Assembly: GCA_032595675.1 (NCBI GenBank)
Contig: JAVQMD010000003.1
Span: forward strand, 62,001 to 126,000
DNA from: Candidatus Electrothrix rattekaaiensis
GTDB taxonomy: Bacteria > Desulfobacterota > Desulfobulbia > Desulfobulbales > Desulfobulbaceae
Direction: 5' to 3'
DNA: 64,000 bases
Part shown: piece by piece, positions 16,305 through 25,521 of the stretch
Numbering within the stretch: the stretch's first letter is position 1
Layout of the letters: every line of letters starts with the position of its first letter
Notes under the pieces: generated by a model
Database searches by the model: none
The model's input: only the letters and a program-made list of their open reading frames with translations
Told to the model about the DNA's origin: nothing
Made by a program: the position numbers and the translations under genes

Positions 16305-17806
16305 GAAAACCGACCTCCACCCTCTTTACCAAAATCCTGTCTTGGTTTTTCCTCAACCTGCTGCTTGTGCTTGCGGCATTGACGCTGTTTTTCGCTTTTC
16401 AGCCCCAAGTAGATCTGCACGACTTTTTTGGCCAACAGGGATCTGACCGGTTACGAGCCGCAGGCATGCTGATCGCCCATGACCTGAATCAGGCCCAGCC
16501 CGAAAAATGGACCGAGATACTCGCCCGGCACGGAGCTATCCACGGCGTTGATTTTGTTCTTGTTTCAAGAGATAGGGTGCTCTTCTCTCCCACCCTGAAA
16601 ACCTTACCCAAGGAGGTTATGCTCAGGTCGCAAGATGCCCTACGCCATAAAGGACGAAGAAAGATCATGCGTCAACTCCTCCAAAAAAATACCGAGGTCA
16701 ACAAAAAATGTCTGTCAGAGGTGGAGGAAGATTGCGCAAAAAGCATTCTTCTCCCCAAAAGGTATGGCAGGAGGACACACCTGATCATGCGCTCCAAGGA
16801 ACCGACCCGATACTGGTTCGGCACCAAGATCCCCTTAGTTACCGGTACAGAGGAGCATCGCCCCATGATGCCCAGCCTGCTGCTGGCGGTCTCTGATTCC
16901 ATAACAGGCAATGGCTTTTTCTTTGATCCCCTGCCCTGGATGGTGGTTGCTGCGAGCGTGCTGCTCATCTCTGTTCTGCTCTGGATTCCCTTGGTCCGCA
17001 ATATTACCAAGCCCCTTGTTCGCATGACCCGAGCAGCTGAAGAGATCGCCAAGGGCAATTTTAACGTGTCCATCAATGAACCCAGGGCCGACGAGATCGG
17101 GCGACTGGCAAGGACGATCAATAATATGACGGCCCGGCTTGCTGACTTTGTCAAAGGCCAGAAACGTTTCCTCGGCGATGTGGCCCATGAGCTGGGATCG
17201 CCGGTGGCACGAATTCAGTTTGGCTTAGGCGTTTTGGAACAGCGCCTTGAAGGGGGAAATCAAGAGCGGGTCCGTGATGTGATGGAGGATGTTGAAGAAA
17301 TGTCCAAGCTAATCCGGGAGCTGCTGGCCTTTTCCCGGGCTGAGATGCATTCCGGTGCGGTTGAACTGGAGCATATTCTCCTGCTGCCGGTTGTGGAGGC
17401 GGCGGTACGCCGGGAAGGGACTCCGACTGTGCAGATTGATGTGCAGATCGACCCGGAAATCTCCGCCCTTGCCTCGGCAGACCTGTTGACACGGGCCTTG
17501 GCTAATGTTCTGCGCAATGCAATCAAATACGCTGGCGAGGCCGGGCCGATTCTGGTTGCTGCTCAGGAAAAAGAAGATCAGGTCATCCTCACTATCAAGG
17601 ATTCCGGGCCGGGGGTTGCTGAAGAATATCTTGACCGCCTTTTTGACCCCTTCTTTCGCCCGGAACCCTCCCGTAATCGGGATTCCGGCGGGGCTGGGCT
17701 GGGCATGGCCATTGTTAAAACCTGTGTTGCCGCCTGCAAGGGCACGGTTTCGGCCAGGAACCGGGAGCCGAATGGGTTTGCGGTGACGATTCGGCTGGGT
17801 TGCTGA
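16301..17806 (+). CDS. cpxA: CpxA-like sensor histidine kinase
   Basis: 501 aa. TM1 at about 10-33, a periplasmic domain of about 180 residues, TM2 at 211-232, HAMP (ITKPLVRMTRAAEEIAKGNF) at 235-285, the H-box RFLGDVAHELGSPVARIQ with His296, then the N-box LANVLRNAIKYAG, DSGPGV and GLGMAIVK ATP-binding motifs. CpxA has a similar H-box with the same spacing. Predicted signals are envelope stress; Spy/CpxP-like and EF-hand proteins at 50-51 kb are candidate targets. Confidence 0.9.
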   Translation: MRKPTSTLFTKILSWFFLNLLLVLAALTLFFAFQPQVDLHDFFGQQGSDRLRAAGMLIAHDLNQAQPEKWTEILARHGAIHGVDFVLVSRDRVLFSPTLKTLPKEVMLRSQDALRHKGRRKIMRQLLQKNTEVNKKCLSEVEEDCAKSILLPKRYGRRTHLIMRSKEPTRYWFGTKIPLVTGTEEHRPMMPSLLLAVSDSITGNGFFFDPLPWMVVAASVLLISVLLWIPLVRNITKPLVRMTRAAEEIAKGNFNVSINEPRADEIGRLARTINNMTARLADFVKGQKRFLGDVAHELGSPVARIQFGLGVLEQRLEGGNQERVRDVMEDVEEMSKLIRELLAFSRAEMHSGAVELEHILLLPVVEAAVRREGTPTVQIDVQIDPEISALASADLLTRALANVLRNAIKYAGEAGPILVAAQEKEDQVILTIKDSGPGVAEEYLDRLFDPFFRPEPSRNRDSGGAGLGMAIVKTCVAACKGTVSARNREPNGFAVTIRLGC

Positions 17807-17829
17807 TTTTTCCTCTCGGTGTTAATCCT

Positions 17830-17887
17830 CCCAGCGTTAAAACGCTGGGCTATTGGCGGGCTGTCCCTCCGGGACGCTTTGCGTCCC
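17830..17887. repeat. Dispersed double-hairpin repeat
   Basis: CCCAGCGTT-AA-AACGCTGGG (17830-17849) is followed by GGGACGC-TTT-GCGTCCC (17871-17887). The pair lies 24 bases after the kinase stop codon. It resembles multi-copy intergenic elements of other repeat-rich genomes. It may end cpxRA transcription, but there is no good T-tract. Confidence 0.65.
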
Positions 17888-17967
17888 CAAGAGGCTGGAA
17901 GAATACAAGCCCTATATTTCAAAACCGGGTAAGGAAGACGAAAAAAATCAATTCATTCCGGTGTTGC

Positions 17968-18258
17968 TTATATTTGAGGCACGAAGTTAATTTGCAGTTC
18001 GCAGCCCGCAGCTTTGGCGTATTTCTCAATGGTTGAAAGCCGGGGAGAAATCGCTGAATGCACATTCTCCAGTCTGGAAATATTACTCTTGTTCGTTTTC
18101 AAGATTTCAGCAATTCCCTCCTGGGTTAAGCCAGCATCCTTGCGAATTCTTATCAGCTGTTTTCTCAATGCATAAGCAGGAGAAAGTTTACGATATTCTT
18201 TTTCTACTTGAGGATCGGATAATGCTTTTTTTTTAAATTCCTGGAATGTCGGTCTCAT
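17968..18258 (-). CDS. Xre-family antitoxin-like regulator (HigA-type)
   Basis: 96 aa with a helix-turn-helix at about 32-80 (LIRIRKDAGLTQEGIAEILK, TNKSNISRLEN). It follows the RelE-type toxin gene by 47 bases. The toxin-first order is that of HigBA. The C-terminal GCELQINFVP strand is common in this antitoxin group. Confidence 0.85.
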   Translation of the reverse strand: MRPTFQEFKKKALSDPQVEKEYRKLSPAYALRKQLIRIRKDAGLTQEGIAEILKTNKSNISRLENVHSAISPRLSTIEKYAKAAGCELQINFVPQI

Positions 18259-18305
18259 AACGTTACCTCTTTTAATCTTTTTCGGACGATTTTGGCTACG
18301 ACGGA

Positions 18306-18572
18306 TCAGGCCAGATTCCTGTAAACGTCTTTTCTATGCCCGATTTTCACGATTAGAATAACCAAACGATCTTCCTCTATGGTGTAGATGATTCGGTAAT
18401 TACCGGATCGGACTTTATGAAAATCGTTCTTTCCCTTCATCTTGGTCAGATCAGGATTCGGCAGATTCTCGGCTGTTTCCTCAATCTTTTTCTTGATGCG
18501 GACCAAATCCCGCTTCGGGAAACGCTTCAGAGTTTTCAGCACAGCGGGACGAAACTCTATCTCGTATGGCAT
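18306..18572 (-). CDS. RelE/ParE-superfamily toxin
   Basis: 88 aa. YEIEFRPAVLKTLKRFPKRD, then KMKGKNDFHKVRSGNYRIIY and GHRKDVYRNL are the RelE fold signature; the family cleaves mRNA on the ribosome. Its ATG comes 3 bases after the stop of the 1492-aa NTPase, so the TA pair is probably co-transcribed with, and perhaps dependent on, that gene. Confidence 0.9.
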   Translation of the reverse strand: MPYEIEFRPAVLKTLKRFPKRDLVRIKKKIEETAENLPNPDLTKMKGKNDFHKVRSGNYRIIYTIEEDRLVILIVKIGHRKDVYRNLA

Positions 18573-18575
18573 TGC

Positions 18576-21500
18576 CTACAAACCAAGTTCTTTCCAGACC
18601 TCTTGGGCAGGAATGTTTCCTGCGGGGTCGGCAAGGGCCTTTTCCGCATCTTCGATATCCATTCGATCTTCTATCTGCCGGAGGCTTCCATGTGCCGGTT
18701 CAAGATGCGGGTCGGTAAGATCAAGGCCAAAAACAGCAAGGCGAATTTCGTGATTTTTTTCCTGCTTGATTACCTCGGCTTCATCTTGCAGCAGCTTGAT
18801 CAGTTCCGGGAAGCAAATGCGCTTTTGGGTTTCAGGATGTATCCAGAACTTTTTACTTCCGTTGCAAGTCAGCAGCAGGCAGCCAGCTTTGCAGGTTTCA
18901 TGACGGAGATACTGGCCGACAAGCTGGTTGCGTAAAGCTCGACGGAAGTCGTTGATACTCCAATTCTCGACAAGCTTGATTTCAATTGCAGCCTGCTGGT
19001 TTCCCAGAACAGCGGAGAGGCGAATATCAGGTTTCTTTCTGTCTGCGTCTTCCGGTTCCCGTTCTACCGCAGTATACGATTCATTTGCCTTATCGTTTAA
19101 TTTTCCGGCAAGATAAGACTGCATTTCCGTTTCTTTTTCAATTCTGCGAAGCGTCAGACGAATCGTAAACTTATGATGTGTTATCTCATGTTGCAAATCT
19201 TCAAGCCGATCCATCATGACCTCGAATAACTCATCCCGACTGCGCGGTGGTGCCTCGAACTTCTTTTCAAGTGCGACCAGAGCACCTGAAGCGTAGGAAG
19301 CAAACTCAGCATCTTTTGCTGCCTGCTCCCGTGCAAGCAGACGCAGGCGATCTGGAAAATGGGCAAAAAGCGGATCGTCTGCCAATTCCAAAATAATTTT
19401 ATGCGCCTCGGATCCCGTTGTATTAAGGAGTGATTCTAGTAAACTGCTGCGGGCACTTGCAGCATCATCGCGGGTATCAGGTGAATACGGACCATCGTCA
19501 TGAACTTGATCCTGTTCTGGATGAATGTAAGTGTAGGCACATCGCAAGAGGCATTTCAACGCATTGGCCCGAACTGCTTGATCGTCAATTGCCAGCAAAC
19601 TGGGTGACAGTCGGCCTGAATACCCCTCAAACAATCCGGCAAAGAGACGTACAGCAAGGTCTGTTTGCGCAGACTTTTTGACCGCATTCAGGCCCTGCTC
19701 AAGGACTTCAACGGCTTGTTCTGGATCAAAGCGAAATAACCCCGCTAGCCAAGACAGTGCCAGCGGCCCATCCGGCTCTTTGCTGAATCGCACGGAGCAT
19801 TCAGCAGCAAGAGTTTGACGTTCCTGTAATTCTGCCGTTTCGTCAAGAATTTTTATCACTCGACCGAGATGATCTGCTGAAAACCTCACGCTTTTTTCTT
19901 CAGCAATTTTTTTGGGCCAGTTCGGCAGGGCAGCGCAAAGGCGGGGAGCCAGAAGCTTTTTAACAGATACTTCTGCATTGGATAAACGATATAGAAGAGG
20001 AAGATGCTGGTGATCAGAGGCCATTGCTAGTTGGCGATCAAGTTCATCGCCCAAGATTGATTCAACTGCGCCTGGGTGTTCCTTGACTAACCCTGCAAAC
20101 CAAGAAGGAAAATCATCCCAATTAAGCGTTGCATACGCAGCAGCACGCTTTGCTTCTTCATCGGTCAACCGTTTAGCCCATCCCGGTGAAGACGATTCTT
20201 CGATAAGACCACATAAGGCATAATGCCAAATCATAAGATCTCTCTCGCCATCCGTACGATAGCTCCATAGAGTGGGAGATTCCTTGTGCCAAATTATTTT
20301 GCAAGCGTTCGCAGCACGGGAAGCAACTTCTTCATTGAAGGCTTGGATAAGTTCAATTTTGTTCCAAACTTTAGATGGGCGGTGTCTTTTTGTATGGATA
20401 TTAAGCCAGTGATAGAGATTATGCAGTGTTGAAAAAACTTGTTCCGAGCTGAAGGCTGTCTCTATATCTGCCAACAGTTCTTCCCGCCATTTTTGCCATT
20501 TCTCTATCCGTTGGCGTTCACGTCCCTTGCGAACACATTCTCTCCTGCGTCGCCGTCGTTCCCATTTTTCTTTTTTAGGATTTGGTTTGATCGGTGCGGT
20601 ATCTCTTTTCACCTTCTCGGCAAGAAAGCTATCATCGGCCACAGCCTGCCGGAGCTGCTCAACTTCGGTGTCCGAGCGTTCATTCAGATGCCAAAGTAAA
20701 AGAAGTCCTTCAAGCGCAACATGTCTTTGTTGCTGCGTCGCGGTTGTGTCATTGAGTGCTTTGAAAAGCCAGCCTCGGTCGAGTTTCAAGCTGGTTTCAG
20801 AGCGGGGCCCAAGCAAACTGTTCTCCATCACATCATGATCCAGAAGCCTGTCTTCTTGGGCAGGTACCAAACAGCTCATCAGATCGACTTCAATCAAAAA
20901 TGCTCTTTCCCGCAGTGCCGGATTATCTTTGAAGTGCTTTTTGATTGCAATGAGTTGGGGGCCTTCGCCTGCATTTAGTTCCTTTTCAAAACGGTTCGCC
21001 ACCGCACATGCCCTGATTAAATCACGATCAGAAGTAATTGATGAAAGCTGTTTCTCGCATAAAATAGCCAAGCCTGAAGACAGATAGCCGTACTTGCCGC
21101 TAATCTTCCCGTAGCCCTCCTGCCTACGGTGTCGTCCCTGCCAGATCAGGTCCGCAATCGCATTTCTCAGCTCCACAGCTGTGCTGAATGACGGATCAAT
21201 ATCTCCTGCAATCTGCTCAAGATACCATGAAAATTCAGATATCACACTGCGAGGCTCCGGTGTTTGTTTAATCAACGCGACAAGTTCGTTAACAGAAAGG
21301 TGTCTTGGAAAGAGCTGATGCGCAAGCTGGGGAACAGTCCTTCCCGGCCATTGGTTCTGTTCAGTCAGAATGGACTCGGCAATCTTACGCAACGTTGTTG
21401 ATTGATTACAAGCAACAAGACCAAAGACCGCAAGTCCTCGCTGATGCTCTGACCTCTGCATATCCCAAACAACATTTTCGGCAATATCAACGCAGTTTTC

Positions 21501-23054
21501 AATTGCTCCCTGCGATATAATTTCGAGCAGCAAGTCACATACTTCTTTACTTGCAAGATACTTTCCCCATAACTCACGGAGTACCGGAGCTAGTTCAGGA
21601 TGTGCCAACCGACGAATTTCTCCAATTGAAATACTGATTCCCCGCCACCCGCCTTTACCGTAAGCAGCAGCAAAAAATCGGAGAAGTTCAGCCCTGTCTT
21701 CTATGGACAATGCACCGGGATCGCCATACGCCAGCAGGACTTCCGGCTCCCGTCTGATTAGTTCTCGCCGGATGTCTTCATTCCACAAAGCCAGCCATGC
21801 AGCAATTGGCCGCATGGACGGAATAACCACCTCGGCCCCGTACCGTTCAGCAAAGAAAAAATGCTTCAGCGACTTGATCGACATTCCCTTTTTACGCAGC
21901 AAGCGGAAGTGGCAGGCGGCCAGATATTCTTCCACCGAGCGGTGATGAAAGCGAATACGTCCATAGGTTGCCGGATCAAACAGACCTCTACGGAGAAGCG
22001 CATTGCGTTGAGCGGGAGTCCAATCTGTGAGAATATCAACCGAGTCAAGCACCCCTTCCGCTGCTTCATGTCCAGGAGCCAACAATGTGCGCGTTCGGGT
22101 GAGGGCCAAGGCAAGAGCAAGACGTTCTGCGCCCTCTCTGGCTTTATCATCGGACAGAAGATTGTTATCAGGCCGTTCTGGATCGTCTTTGAGTTTGGCT
22201 GCAATATTCGCTTCATGCTGTTCAACACGAGTTCCGAGCTTCCCTTTTGTATTCCATATCTGAACAAGATTGCCGCAATCAAGAGGACGGTTGGCAAAAA
22301 GCCAAGCTTCCTGCCGCTGAATTTCCTCCATAAAGGCTTCAGCATCCTGCACACCGGAACTGCGTGCGTAAAATTCGATTTGGCCCAGAGTCAGAGGCAG
22401 CATGACCACGGTGCGGACTTCATCCTCCTCATCAGCAGACTTATCCTGCTGATTCCCCTCATTCCGACGAAATGGGGCAAGGAACAGCTTTTCCCCTGTC
22501 ATATCCGTAGAATCCGGCGCAGAAGAAAGAATGGGTAATGTATCCTGCACCGCCTCCAAGTCTAAATCAAATTTCCAGTCACTAGGACGGCAGGAGATGA
22601 CCACATTAACGCGGTCAAGTAGCTCGTAGATATCGTTTGAAAATTGCCCAAGGGACTCTTTGAAATCACCTATGTTGACAAGTTTAAGTTCATCAACTGC
22701 ATCAAGAAAAAAATAGGCAGGAGAAGAGGTTTCTCTCCACCGGTTGAACAGATTTTTATCCTTTCCAACCAGTAGGTTGGTTAGAGGCTTCCGTATAAGC
22801 TTTTCAATTTCAACATAAAAGGCATATTTCCCTTCTTCTTTCAGCTTGCTGGCTTGCTCCCGCATTTCCTCGGTTTTCCCGGAACCTGCTTCTGCCAGTA
22901 ACACCACCCGGCGGGATTCAAGCAGCTTTGTCCAGTCGTCAGTGGTAGAATGAAGAAACCGTTCACCGAACGAAAACAACAATTCCGGGCTTCCAAGTTC
23001 TTCTTCGGTGATGTTGCGAAAGCGGCGGTTGAGTTCGATAAATTTCATGTACAT
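18576..23054 (-). CDS. Giant NACHT-like STAND NTPase with C-terminal PD-(D/E)XK motif
   Basis: 1492 aa. Walker A at 54-61 (AEAGSGKT), Walker B at 114-122 (YFFLDAVDE) and a sensor block VVISCRPSDWKF define a NACHT/STAND NTPase. Residues about 430-1290 are Leu-rich and helical, consistent with a long alpha-solenoid sensor. Near the end PDIRLSAVLGNQQAAIEIKL gives Asp1343, Glu1358 and Lys1360, spaced as in PD-(D/E)XK nucleases. STAND proteins of this size often act in phage defence, sensing a viral protein and activating an effector; that role is inferred. It starts with ATG at 23052-23054 (or 23046-23048), has a weak ribosome site and is followed after 3 bases by RelE and Xre genes. No transmembrane part is seen. 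Confidence 0.8.
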   Translation of the reverse strand: MYMKFIELNRRFRNITEEELGSPELLFSFGERFLHSTTDDWTKLLESRRVVLLAEAGSGKTEEMREQASKLKEEGKYAFYVEIEKLIRKPLTNLLVGKDKNLFNRWRETSSPAYFFLDAVDELKLVNIGDFKESLGQFSNDIYELLDRVNVVISCRPSDWKFDLDLEAVQDTLPILSSAPDSTDMTGEKLFLAPFRRNEGNQQDKSADEEDEVRTVVMLPLTLGQIEFYARSSGVQDAEAFMEEIQRQEAWLFANRPLDCGNLVQIWNTKGKLGTRVEQHEANIAAKLKDDPERPDNNLLSDDKAREGAERLALALALTRTRTLLAPGHEAAEGVLDSVDILTDWTPAQRNALLRRGLFDPATYGRIRFHHRSVEEYLAACHFRLLRKKGMSIKSLKHFFFAERYGAEVVIPSMRPIAAWLALWNEDIRRELIRREPEVLLAYGDPGALSIEDRAELLRFFAAAYGKGGWRGISISIGEIRRLAHPELAPVLRELWGKYLASKEVCDLLLEIISQGAIENCVDIAENVVWDMQRSEHQRGLAVFGLVACNQSTTLRKIAESILTEQNQWPGRTVPQLAHQLFPRHLSVNELVALIKQTPEPRSVISEFSWYLEQIAGDIDPSFSTAVELRNAIADLIWQGRHRRQEGYGKISGKYGYLSSGLAILCEKQLSSITSDRDLIRACAVANRFEKELNAGEGPQLIAIKKHFKDNPALRERAFLIEVDLMSCLVPAQEDRLLDHDVMENSLLGPRSETSLKLDRGWLFKALNDTTATQQQRHVALEGLLLLWHLNERSDTEVEQLRQAVADDSFLAEKVKRDTAPIKPNPKKEKWERRRRRRECVRKGRERQRIEKWQKWREELLADIETAFSSEQVFSTLHNLYHWLNIHTKRHRPSKVWNKIELIQAFNEEVASRAANACKIIWHKESPTLWSYRTDGERDLMIWHYALCGLIEESSSPGWAKRLTDEEAKRAAAYATLNWDDFPSWFAGLVKEHPGAVESILGDELDRQLAMASDHQHLPLLYRLSNAEVSVKKLLAPRLCAALPNWPKKIAEEKSVRFSADHLGRVIKILDETAELQERQTLAAECSVRFSKEPDGPLALSWLAGLFRFDPEQAVEVLEQGLNAVKKSAQTDLAVRLFAGLFEGYSGRLSPSLLAIDDQAVRANALKCLLRCAYTYIHPEQDQVHDDGPYSPDTRDDAASARSSLLESLLNTTGSEAHKIILELADDPLFAHFPDRLRLLAREQAAKDAEFASYASGALVALEKKFEAPPRSRDELFEVMMDRLEDLQHEITHHKFTIRLTLRRIEKETEMQSYLAGKLNDKANESYTAVEREPEDADRKKPDIRLSAVLGNQQAAIEIKLVENWSINDFRRALRNQLVGQYLRHETCKAGCLLLTCNGSKKFWIHPETQKRICFPELIKLLQDEAEVIKQEKNHEIRLAVFGLDLTDPHLEPAHGSLRQIEDRMDIEDAEKALADPAGNIPAQEVWKELGL

Positions 23055-23140
23055 TCAGTATGGGGTTCTTGCCTGCTATGCCCCATTGAAGAGATTACTC
23101 TTTCATGCCGGGCATGGTATTCAGAAAGTGTATATTAGGC

Positions 23141-23214
23141 GTCAGACCACCATTTCCTCTCATCAAACAAAATATGTCTTCTGTATGACTCTATTCCGCT
23201 TTTCCGCCCTGAGC
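23141..23214 (-). pseudogene. Relic of the HEPN gene 3' end (repeat copy)
   Basis: 74 bases match 32192-32265 at most positions. The minus-strand sequence ends in AQGGKAE-stop, the C-terminus of the HEPN protein remnant at 32.2-32.5 kb (AQGGKVE-stop). It lies just upstream of the NTPase gene. The rest of 23055-23283 shows nothing else. Confidence 0.7.
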
Positions 23215-23283
23215 TGATCCTGATTCGGTCGATATCTGGCTCCAAGATGAAACCCGTTTACTGTTCTTCTTCATGGGTTACCC

Positions 23284-24465
23284 CTACCGCATCTCGGCAC
23301 CTTGTCCTTGCCAGTACTGATTCTTGACCGGCATACCCAGGTCTGCCTCAATCAGCAATTGACGGAGCGCACAGAGCCGCTCCAGCAGTCTCGGTTCAAT
23401 CTCCGCATAACCTGCGGCATCAGGGACGCGGTTCACCACCACACCCAGCAGCTCCGTAATTGCATTGCCCACCGAGTTTTGGCTGATGGTGACGATCAGT
23501 TTCCCCTCATCATTACGATAGATGAGCTGCTTGAAGGCAGGCTGCCAGCGGATGCTGTTGGCGTACTTTGGATCGCCGATGCAGCGGTCGCGCACCTTCT
23601 TGGCCGCTTTAAGGAAATCGTTGTTAAAGAGCAGCACCTGCTCGACCTGATCCGGGAAATAAACTTGCTCCGGCATGGGCGCATTGCGGGTCGAGACTTG
23701 GCCGAAAAAGGTACGGTAAAAATCGAGAAAGCCTTTCAGTACCATATCATATTCCTGCCAGAAGCGGATGTCCTGCAGGGCTGTCACACCGCCGCGTACC
23801 TCCCAGCTCGGCAACCCCTGCGGATATCCAGTCAGCCCGATCTTCGTCGATTCCCTGTCTACTGCCTGCAGGATATCGAGATCCAGCGCCTTGGCAAAGA
23901 ACTCCCGGTACACATGCGGGACATGCTCTGCAAACAGGCTGTGTTGCTCGCCGTCGGTCAGGTTCGGGTTATTCGGGTCAGCCAGTTTCGCCTGTCGCAG
24001 TTCCTCCTTGCTGAAGACAATGAAATGGTTGTGGAGCATGCGTATACTCGGCACACCGGGTGAGGTCAGGGACCAGGTTGGGTCCAGACTGGCTTCCCCG
24101 GCCAGAACCAGCCAGGCGTCCGGGTCAGAATACTGCTCCAGCATATAGGAGATGATGATCTGATTCATCCTGTTCCAGATTTGCCGTACCGGCGGGGGCA
24201 CTTGAGTACGGCGTGCAGGCCGTCCGAGCGGATCAAGAATGCATTTGGAGGTGTTGTATATAATGGAGGTGTCAAATTCCCGGCTGTGCCCCAGGGCCTT
24301 GCGGTAGAGGAGCAGATTTTCCGGGGTGAGCAGCAGGCCGTTGTTCTGCACCAGATCGTGCAGATTCTCTGCGCTGTTAAAGAACTCGTTGGGCTTTATG
24401 CCCTCTGGAATCGGTAGCGGAATCGGTCGGTAGGGAACAGTTATTTCTCGTGGGGTTGCCTGCAT
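23284..24465 (-). CDS. Uncharacterised 393-aa protein
   Basis: I do not recognise the family. It is a soluble, mixed protein with no signal, membrane segment or P-loop. Landmarks are PYRPIPLPIPEGIKPNEFF near the start, MLHNHFIVFSKEEL near 143 (an HxH-like pair), WEVRGGVTALQDIRFWQEYD near 220 and FNNDFLKAAKKVRDRC near 275. The HNHF motif is faintly like HIT/GalT-type histidine motifs, but this is not enough for a call. It lies alone between the NTPase operon and brnTA, on the same strand. Codon use and an uninterrupted frame support a real gene. Confidence 0.65.
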   Translation of the reverse strand: MQATPREITVPYRPIPLPIPEGIKPNEFFNSAENLHDLVQNNGLLLTPENLLLYRKALGHSREFDTSIIYNTSKCILDPLGRPARRTQVPPPVRQIWNRMNQIIISYMLEQYSDPDAWLVLAGEASLDPTWSLTSPGVPSIRMLHNHFIVFSKEELRQAKLADPNNPNLTDGEQHSLFAEHVPHVYREFFAKALDLDILQAVDRESTKIGLTGYPQGLPSWEVRGGVTALQDIRFWQEYDMVLKGFLDFYRTFFGQVSTRNAPMPEQVYFPDQVEQVLLFNNDFLKAAKKVRDRCIGDPKYANSIRWQPAFKQLIYRNDEGKLIVTISQNSVGNAITELLGVVVNRVPDAAGYAEIEPRLLERLCALRQLLIEADLGMPVKNQYWQGQGAEMR

Positions 24466-24786
24466 AATTTTTGTATCTCAGCTGGTTACAGTGTAAAGGA
24501 ATAATGAACCAGAACCGGGCGAAACACAATCATTCTTCCCCGTCCTGCCCTGGTGCTTTGTAAAATCTAAAAATTGGTTTTATCAACGCCTGACAGGGCT
24601 GTAAGTAAGCCTCCACAGGGACAATATTTCAAAAAGGACATTTATCCATCTACCAACAATAAAGATTCATGTCAACAAAACAAAAAGTTGCAAACCTCCA
24701 ACCCCTGGAAAAGATATGCTCAAATCAAGCGGAGCCGGTGGTGGATGGGATGCTTTGATCCTGGCTGAAAAAGGAGGAGAACGTTG
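24466..24786. other. Gene-free stretch with repeat remnants
   Basis: No gene is seen. The segment 24646-24690 (ATAAAGATTCATGTCAACAA and flanks) recurs at 32957-33001, so this stretch belongs to the same set of duplicated remnants as the TA island. Confidence 0.5.
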
Positions 24787-25044
24787 TCAATGCAAAGCAA
24801 CTCGTTCCAATTCTTCACGAACAACCTTCCGCAGGGCTGCTTCGCTGACAGGCTCTTGCCTCTTATGAAGATATTCACGAAGTGCTTTATTGATCATTGT
24901 CTGATAACCGGCCCCGGAAGAGTCTGCCCGTTCACGAAACTCTTCAAGTACATCATTGTCGAGGTACATAGTGATACGTGTTTTTCCGGGCTGTTGAATG
25001 ACCGAGCCGCGTTTGGCTGCGGAAAAATCATATTCCTTCTTCAT
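24787..25044 (-). CDS. brnA: BrnA-family antitoxin
   Basis: 85 aa. TRITMYLDNDVLEEFRERAD and GAGYQTMINKALREYL form the ribbon-helix-helix typical of BrnA. It overlaps brnT by 17 bases and should neutralise it and repress the operon. Confidence 0.9.
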   Translation of the reverse strand: MKKEYDFSAAKRGSVIQQPGKTRITMYLDNDVLEEFRERADSSGAGYQTMINKALREYLHKRQEPVSEAALRKVVREELERVALH

Positions 25045-25300
25045 AGTGTTTTCTCTCTTTTGGGGTTGCGGGGCGAGCTGAAATCAAGCGAATATCTTCG
25101 CCCCTGTAGGTGTAAACAACGACCAGAATGCGATGTAAGGCATCAAGGCCAACACTCACGAAACGTTGTTCATAGACTGCATCATCATCTTCACGAGTCA
25201 AGGTCATGGGATCAAAAAAAACGGCTTCCGCATCCGAAAAACGCACTTTGTGCTTATCAAGGTTGATTTTTGCTTTTTTCGGATCCCAAGTTATATTCAT
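25028..25300 (-). CDS. brnT: BrnT-family ribonuclease toxin
   Basis: 90 aa from ATG 25298-25300, the start matching the family (MNITWDPKKAKINLDKHKV). EAVFFDPMTLTREDDD, ERFVSVGLDALHRILVVVYT and RLISARPATPKERKHYE are the BrnT core; the toxin is a RelE-fold RNase that halts growth when freed from BrnA. A palindrome 9 bases upstream is a likely BrnA operator. Confidence 0.92.
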   Translation of the reverse strand: MNITWDPKKAKINLDKHKVRFSDAEAVFFDPMTLTREDDDAVYEQRFVSVGLDALHRILVVVYTYRGEDIRLISARPATPKERKHYEEGI

Positions 25301-25308
25301 AGTGCAAT

Positions 25309-25329
25309 TATACATACAATATATGTATA
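25309..25329. promoter_or_regulatory. Palindromic operator of brnTA
   Basis: TATACATA-CAATA-TATGTATA, perfect 8-base arms, starts 9 bases upstream of the brnT start. Its AT-rich arms also hold a possible -10 element. BrnA family antitoxins repress their own promoters. Confidence 0.65.
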
Positions 25330-25403
25330 GGTCAAACGGCGTAACCAATCAAAATATTTCGCTCTTGCCCCGATCACTTTTACAACGCACCGTGTAAGTA
25401 GTT

Positions 25404-25521
25404 AACGTAGCACATTTTTCGCAAGGAGTTTAACAGCACGACCGGGACAATGCATACTGCGGCTTTTTTGTCGGAGAAATATCTTCACCTCCGGGCCAGT
25501 ATAAACCGCCTAGGGGATCAA
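25404..25521 (-). pseudogene. Relic of a DUF2442 gene 3' end
   Basis: 118 bases closely match 36772-36889, the end of the DUF2442 gene at 36788-37060 (minus-strand reading DPLGGLYWPGGEDISPTKKP). It abuts and overlaps the stop codon of the giant helicase, whose TGA (25518-25520) lies inside the relic. Confidence 0.8.

Noticed and set aside
21861-22538. 225-codon plus-strand frame within the NACHT-like gene
   Set aside because: No domain, no ribosome site, and the minus-strand NTPase motifs cover the same bases.
23302-24063. 253-codon plus-strand frame opposite the 393-aa gene
   Set aside because: Both are open, but the minus frame has balanced composition, a full-length span and the same direction as neighbouring genes.
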